In this document: piece after piece, positions 36,298 through 39,913 of the stretch | Layout: each line of letters starts with the position of its first letter | Numbering within the stretch: the first letter of the stretch is position 1 | NCBI RefSeq assembly: GCF_001667375.1 | Contig: NZ_LZIN01000089.1 | Coordinates: 1-39,913 of the forward strand | Source: Mycolicibacter sinensis | GTDB taxonomy: Bacteria; Actinomycetota; Actinomycetes; Mycobacteriales; Mycobacteriaceae | Reading direction: 5' to 3' | DNA length: 39,913 bases | Notes under the pieces: model-generated | What the model saw: only the letters and a program-made list of their open reading frames with translations | What the model was told of the DNA's origin: nothing | Database searches by the model: none | Made by a program: the position numbers and the translations under genes

Positions 36298-37902
36298 TAG
36301 CATGTCGAGGATCTGCTGCGGGATAACGTCCACCAGCTGGGTGATCATCCCGCCGAACGAGCCGACGCTGATGTCGGCCAGATCCAGATTTCCCAGACCC
36401 AGGTCGTTGAGCAGGTCAGCCAGGCTCAGGTTCGACAGGTCGCCAACCAGGTCACCGAGGTTCAGCGGCAGATTGTCGAGTCCCAGACCGCTCACCAGGT
36501 CACCCAGGTTCAGGCCGTTGAGCAGCCCGGTGATGTCCAGGCCGCCGAGTCCCAGGCCGCCGAGCAGGCCGCTGAGCGTCAGGTCGCCGGTCGACGGGGC
36601 GAAGCCGAGGCCTTCCAGGATGCCGCCGATGCTCAGGTCATCGGGTGACAGCGAGACGCCGAACGCCGCCAGCAGCGAGCTGACGGACTGGGTGATCGTC
36701 TGATCGCCCAGCAGGTCCCCGAGCTTGACGGCGTTGAGAGCGTCGATGAGGTTCTGGGGGGTCAGCAGGGCGTCGAGGTTCAACCCCAGCGTGGCGAGCA
36801 GCGTGCTCACCCCGGGAATACTCGTCAGCGTGCCGAGCAGACCGCCCAGAACGCCGTTCAGCACGCCGGTGATGCCGGTCAGGACCCCGCCGCCGGACAG
36901 ACCGCCGAGAAGGACACCCAGCGACGAGTCGAGCAGGCCGCCGAAGCCGAGATTGCTCAATGTTGTGCCCAGACCCAGGCTGAGGTCGCCGTTGATCCCG
37001 AACACGTTCAGCACGTCATCGAGGCTCAGGTCGTTGAGGCTCACGTTGGTGTCCAGGCCCAGGCCGCTCAAGATGCCGGTCAGGCTGAGGCTGCCCAGCC
37101 CGAGGTCACCGAGTCCGAGGAAGCCGAGCAGTCCGCCGAGGTTGGTGATGTCGCTGCCGCCCTTGAGCAGGTCACCCAGGCCGTCATCGCTGATCCCGAG
37201 GGCACCGAGCAGGCCCCCCAGGGTCAGGGTGCCCAGGCCCAGCTGATCCAGTAGGTCGTCCACGTTGAGGTTGGTCAGGTCCAGGTTGCCCAGCCCCAGG
37301 GCGTCGAGCAGCTGGGGCAAGTTGAGGTTGACCTCGAAGTTCTGCACCGGCGCCAGAATGCCGTTGAGCACCGGGATGTTGATGATGCCGCCGAGCAGGC
37401 TGACGTTCTGCGCGCCGTTGAGGTAAGCATCGGCGATGGTGGCCGGGGCGCTGAGCAGGGTGGAGAAGTTACCGCCTGCCATGTCGGTCGCGGCGTTGCT
37501 GATCGCCTGGAAGGTCAGCGCCTGCGCGCCCATGCTGGCGATCGCCAGTTCCAGCCCGGGCGGCAGCTGTACTGAGACCGACGCCGGGAGCTCGGAGATA
37601 TCCGTGGTGACCGTCGGCGTGATGCTGGTGAACGCCGAGATCACCCCGAACGGGTCGGTGAACAGCTTGCCGAAGACCGCGGTGATCGCCGACCAGTCAG
37701 CGTTGTCGGTGATGTTGTTTATGTTCGCCGTGGTGTGCGTGAACAGGTCCGACCAGGCATCGGTCAGCTGCACCGCGTGGTACTGCGCGCCGGCTGCCGG
37801 CACGGCCGGCGCAATGGGCGCGACCGGTGCGATCGCGATGATGCCGGCACCGGCCACGGCAACGCCGGCGGTGAAGTAAGGGCGAAGCGCAAGCTGTTGC
37901 AT
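36289..37902 (-). CDS. Exported Leu/Gly-rich repeat protein
   Basis: A 537-residue protein. The N-terminus LRPYFTAGVAVAGAGIIAIA is a signal-like segment, followed by PVAPIAPAVPAAGAQYHAVQL, then a less repetitive domain to about residue 195. From about 195 to the end the chain is built of 15-20 residue variants of LLxxLGLGxLxLxxL, for example LLDALGLGNLDLTNL, LLGFLGLGDLGLGSL and LLNDLGLGNLDLADI. Acidic residues and few charged Lys/Arg make it strongly acidic-hydrophobic. This head type occurs in large exported proteins of non-tuberculous mycobacteria, sometimes annotated as PE-PGRS, but no PE domain (PE motif near residue 8-9) is present. AGGAGAG precedes the ATG at 37902. Function unknown. 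Confidence 0.8.
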   Translation of the reverse strand: MQQLALRPYFTAGVAVAGAGIIAIAPVAPIAPAVPAAGAQYHAVQLTDAWSDLFTHTTANINNITDNADWSAITAVFGKLFTDPFGVISAFTSITPTVTTDISELPASVSVQLPPGLELAIASMGAQALTFQAISNAATDMAGGNFSTLLSAPATIADAYLNGAQNVSLLGGIINIPVLNGILAPVQNFEVNLNLPQLLDALGLGNLDLTNLNVDDLLDQLGLGTLTLGGLLGALGISDDGLGDLLKGGSDITNLGGLLGFLGLGDLGLGSLSLTGILSGLGLDTNVSLNDLSLDDVLNVFGINGDLSLGLGTTLSNLGFGGLLDSSLGVLLGGLSGGGVLTGITGVLNGVLGGLLGTLTSIPGVSTLLATLGLNLDALLTPQNLIDALNAVKLGDLLGDQTITQSVSSLLAAFGVSLSPDDLSIGGILEGLGFAPSTGDLTLSGLLGGLGLGGLDITGLLNGLNLGDLVSGLGLDNLPLNLGDLVGDLSNLSLADLLNDLGLGNLDLADISVGSFGGMITQLVDVIPQQILDMLGA

Positions 37903-38149
37903 GGTCTCTCTCCTAAGTGTGATCCCCATCACCGTTAAGGTTAGACCAGCATAAACTATCTTTTGGTTTCACATGAAATTTTGCTGATTTTCACCAGCGT
38001 TACTTTTACAGCGAGCACAGTCGTCGCTACACTGCCGCGTTTGCGGCGAACGAACATCGGCAACCCGCGCCGCGGGGGCCAGCCGTTCGGAGGATATTAC
38101 CTACCGCTCGCAGACGGCAGGCATGCGAAACACCACAAGTGAGACGAGC
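37903..38149. promoter_or_regulatory. AT-rich promoter region of the repeat-protein gene
   Basis: This 247-bp gap between the repeat-protein gene (minus strand) and the gcvP stop is markedly AT-rich for this genome. On the minus strand a -10-like TATGCT (37948-37953) lies about 45 bases before the start. TTTCA-CA-TGAAA (37967-37978) is a perfect dyad just upstream of it, well placed for a repressor or activator. No -35 match is convincing. Confidence 0.4.
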
Positions 38150-39913
38150 TCAGGCGTAGGCCTCCACCGGCGGGCAGGAGCAGACCAGGTTGCGATCGCC
38201 GAAGGCGCCGTCGATCCGGCGCACCGGGGGCCATACCTTCGGGCGGAAGTCGCGACCCAGCGGATAGGCGGCGTGCTCGCGGGTGTACGGGTGCTCCCAC
38301 TTGTCGACCATCAGGCACTCGGCGGTGTGCGGGGCCCCCCGCAACGGGTTGTCCTCGACCGTCCATTCGCCGGCGCCGACCCGGTCGATTTCGCCGCGGA
38401 TGGCGATCATCGCCTCGCAGAACGCGTCCACCTCGGCCAGGCTCTCGCTCTCGGTGGGCTCCACCATCAGCGTCCCGGCCACCGGGAAGCTCATAGTCGG
38501 GGCATGGAAACCGTAGTCTGCCAACCGTTTTGCCACATCGTCGACCGTGACGCCGGTGGCCTTGGTGATCCCGCGCAGATCCAGAATGCACTCGTGGGCG
38601 ACCATGCCGTTCTCGCCGGTGTAGAGCACCGGGAAGTACTCGTCGAGGCGGCGGGCGATGTAGTTCGCCGAGGCGATCGCGGTCAGCGACGCCGCCCGCA
38701 GACCGTGCGCCCCCATCATCCGGATGTAGGCCCAGGTGATCGGCAGAATCGACGCCGACCCGTAGGGGGCCGCCGACACCGGCGAACCGCCGGACAGCTC
38801 CGCGGCCAGCGGGTGCCCGGGCAAGAACTCGGCCAGGTGCGAACGCACCGCCACCGGCCCGACGCCGGGGCCGCCGCCGCCGTGCGGGATGCAGAACGTC
38901 TTGTGCAGGTTCAGGTGGCTGACGTCGCCGCCGAAGCGGCCCGGCCGGGCCAGTCCGACCAGTGCGTTGAGGTTGGCGCCGTCGACGTAGACCTGCCCGC
39001 CTGCGTCGTGCACGGCAGCGCAGATCTCAGCGATGTCGTGCTCGTACACCCCGTGTGTGGACGGGTAGGTGATCATCAGCGTCGACACGTTCTCGGCGTG
39101 CTCGGCGACCTTGGCCCGCAGATCGTCCAGGTCGACGTCGCCGTTCTCTCGGCAGGCCACCACGACCACCCGCATCCCGGCCAGCGCCGCCGAGGCGGCG
39201 TTGGTGCCGTGCGCGCTGGACGGGATCAGGCAGATGTCACGGTGGGCCTCGCCGCGGCTGGCGTGAAAGGCGTGGATCGCCAGCAGGCCCGCATACTCGC
39301 CCTGGGAGCCGGCGTTGGGCTGCAGCGACACCGCGTCATACCCGGTGATCCCGGCCAGCCAGCTCTCCAGCTGGGCGATGAGCCGGCGCAGCCCGGCGGC
39401 GTCGTCGGCCGGGGCGAACGGGTGCTGGCGGGCGAATTCGGGCCAGGTGATCGATTCCATCTCCGCGGCGGCGTTGAGCTTCATCGTGCAGGAGCCGAGC
39501 GGAATCATGCTGCGGTCCAGCGCGATGTCCTTGTCCGACAGCGCGCGCAGGTAGCGCATCATCGCCGTTTCGGTCCGGTAGCGCGAAAAGACCGGGTGGG
39601 TAAGGAATTCCGAGGTGCGGGTGAGAATGTCGGCGCCCACCGGCTCGCGCCCCGAGAACTCCGGATCAGCCACCCCGAAGGCCTCCAGCACCGTGGCCAC
39701 ATGGGCGTCGGTGGTGGCCTCGTCGCAGGACACCGAGACGTGGTCGGCGTCGACGCGCCACAGGTTGATTCCGGCGGCCTTGGCCCCCGCGACGATCTCG
39801 TCGGCGCGGCCCGGGACCCGGGCCAGCACGGTGTCGAAGTAGCGGTCGTGCACCAGCGCGTCACCGAGGGCGGCGCCGATCTTCTGCCGGTGGCCCGGAC
39901 CCCGCCGCGCGCC
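38150..39913 (-). CDS. gcvP: Glycine dehydrogenase (decarboxylating), P protein, C-terminal part
   Basis: The reading frame is open to the window end, so the N-terminal third is missing: 587 of roughly 940 residues are present. The PLP-binding Lys is in HLNLHKTFCIPHGGGGPGVG. Other landmarks are IPLGSCTMKLNAAAEMESIT, LQPNAGSQGEYAGLLAIHAF, SSAHGTNAASAALAGMRVVV and YPSTHGVYEHDIAEICAAVH. GALGDALVH-type sequence continues upstream of the internal GTG at 39853, which is therefore not the start. P protein decarboxylates glycine and hands the aminomethyl group to lipoylated H protein in the glycine cleavage system. The gcvH and gcvT genes are not in view. M. tuberculosis calls this gene gcvB (Rv1832). 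Confidence 0.95.
   Translation of the reverse strand, partial: GARRGPGHRQKIGAALGDALVHDRYFDTVLARVPGRADEIVAGAKAAGINLWRVDADHVSVSCDEATTDAHVATVLEAFGVADPEFSGREPVGADILTRTSEFLTHPVFSRYRTETAMMRYLRALSDKDIALDRSMIPLGSCTMKLNAAAEMESITWPEFARQHPFAPADDAAGLRRLIAQLESWLAGITGYDAVSLQPNAGSQGEYAGLLAIHAFHASRGEAHRDICLIPSSAHGTNAASAALAGMRVVVVACRENGDVDLDDLRAKVAEHAENVSTLMITYPSTHGVYEHDIAEICAAVHDAGGQVYVDGANLNALVGLARPGRFGGDVSHLNLHKTFCIPHGGGGPGVGPVAVRSHLAEFLPGHPLAAELSGGSPVSAAPYGSASILPITWAYIRMMGAHGLRAASLTAIASANYIARRLDEYFPVLYTGENGMVAHECILDLRGITKATGVTVDDVAKRLADYGFHAPTMSFPVAGTLMVEPTESESLAEVDAFCEAMIAIRGEIDRVGAGEWTVEDNPLRGAPHTAECLMVDKWEHPYTREHAAYPLGRDFRPKVWPPVRRIDGAFGDRNLVCSCPPVEAYA

Noticed and set aside
36289..37902. PE-PGRS or PPE assignment for the repeat protein
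   Set aside because: No PE or PPE domain at the N-terminus and the repeats are Leu-Gly-Asp type rather than Gly-Gly-Ala.
1..39913. tRNA genes, rRNA genes, CRISPR arrays, insertion sequences, prophage
   Set aside because: No cloverleaf-like sequence, regularly spaced repeats, transposase motif or integrase was found by eye.

Overview
The window is almost certainly from a non-tuberculous Mycobacterium. It is GC-rich with strong G/C at third codon positions. It encodes Apa (MPT32-like), malate synthase G, Ndh-2, GuaB1, a BlaI/BlaR pair and an Rv1836c-like VWA protein. The gene order follows the M. tuberculosis segment Rv1832–Rv1873 in reverse; locus correspondences are from memory of that genome and were not searched.

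Left part (1–11.2 kb): about 116 bases of low-complexity, probably unreliable sequence, then a cytosine-deaminase-like protein, a DUF1810 protein, LldD2, a helix-hairpin-helix protein, a ferredoxin-reductase-type flavoprotein, a thiolase-like enzyme, an undescribed protein with a duplicated Trp-rich unit, a double-length family III CoA-transferase and a divergent phosphoketolase. The phosphoketolase looks like an insertion relative to M. tuberculosis.

Middle (11.2–23 kb): a secreted MmpS-like protein, a CPBP membrane protease and the minus-strand operon modA-modB-modC-apa-(small membrane protein)-adhA. The small gene seems frameshifted. Then come an SDR-like protein without the catalytic Tyr, ndh, a hotdog thioesterase directly next to ndh (the urease operon that separates them in M. 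tuberculosis is absent), blaI, an M56 peptidase and gnd1.

23–27 kb: a minus-strand three-gene unit of two tandem exported histidine-phosphatase-like paralogues, both lacking the second catalytic His, and an alpha/beta hydrolase with an Asp nucleophile. An 0.8-kb stretch without a recognisable gene follows. It ends in the most striking local structure of the window: a compact three-way-junction leader that contains a 14-codon ORF with a strong Shine-Dalgarno sequence, whose stop overlaps the guaB1 start as ATGA.

27–40 kb: guaB1 (CBS-domain GMP reductase type), two CNNM/CorC-type membrane proteins and a conserved unknown, linked by 8-nt overlaps, then glcB and a VWA-domain membrane protein. 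On the opposite strand lie a long exported Leu/Gly-repeat protein and the C-terminal ~62% of GcvP, cut by the window end. Metabolically the window combines glyoxylate, glycine, lactate, pentose phosphate and phosphoketolase, purine interconversion and respiratory functions with cell-envelope proteins. No tRNA, rRNA, CRISPR array, insertion sequence or prophage was seen.
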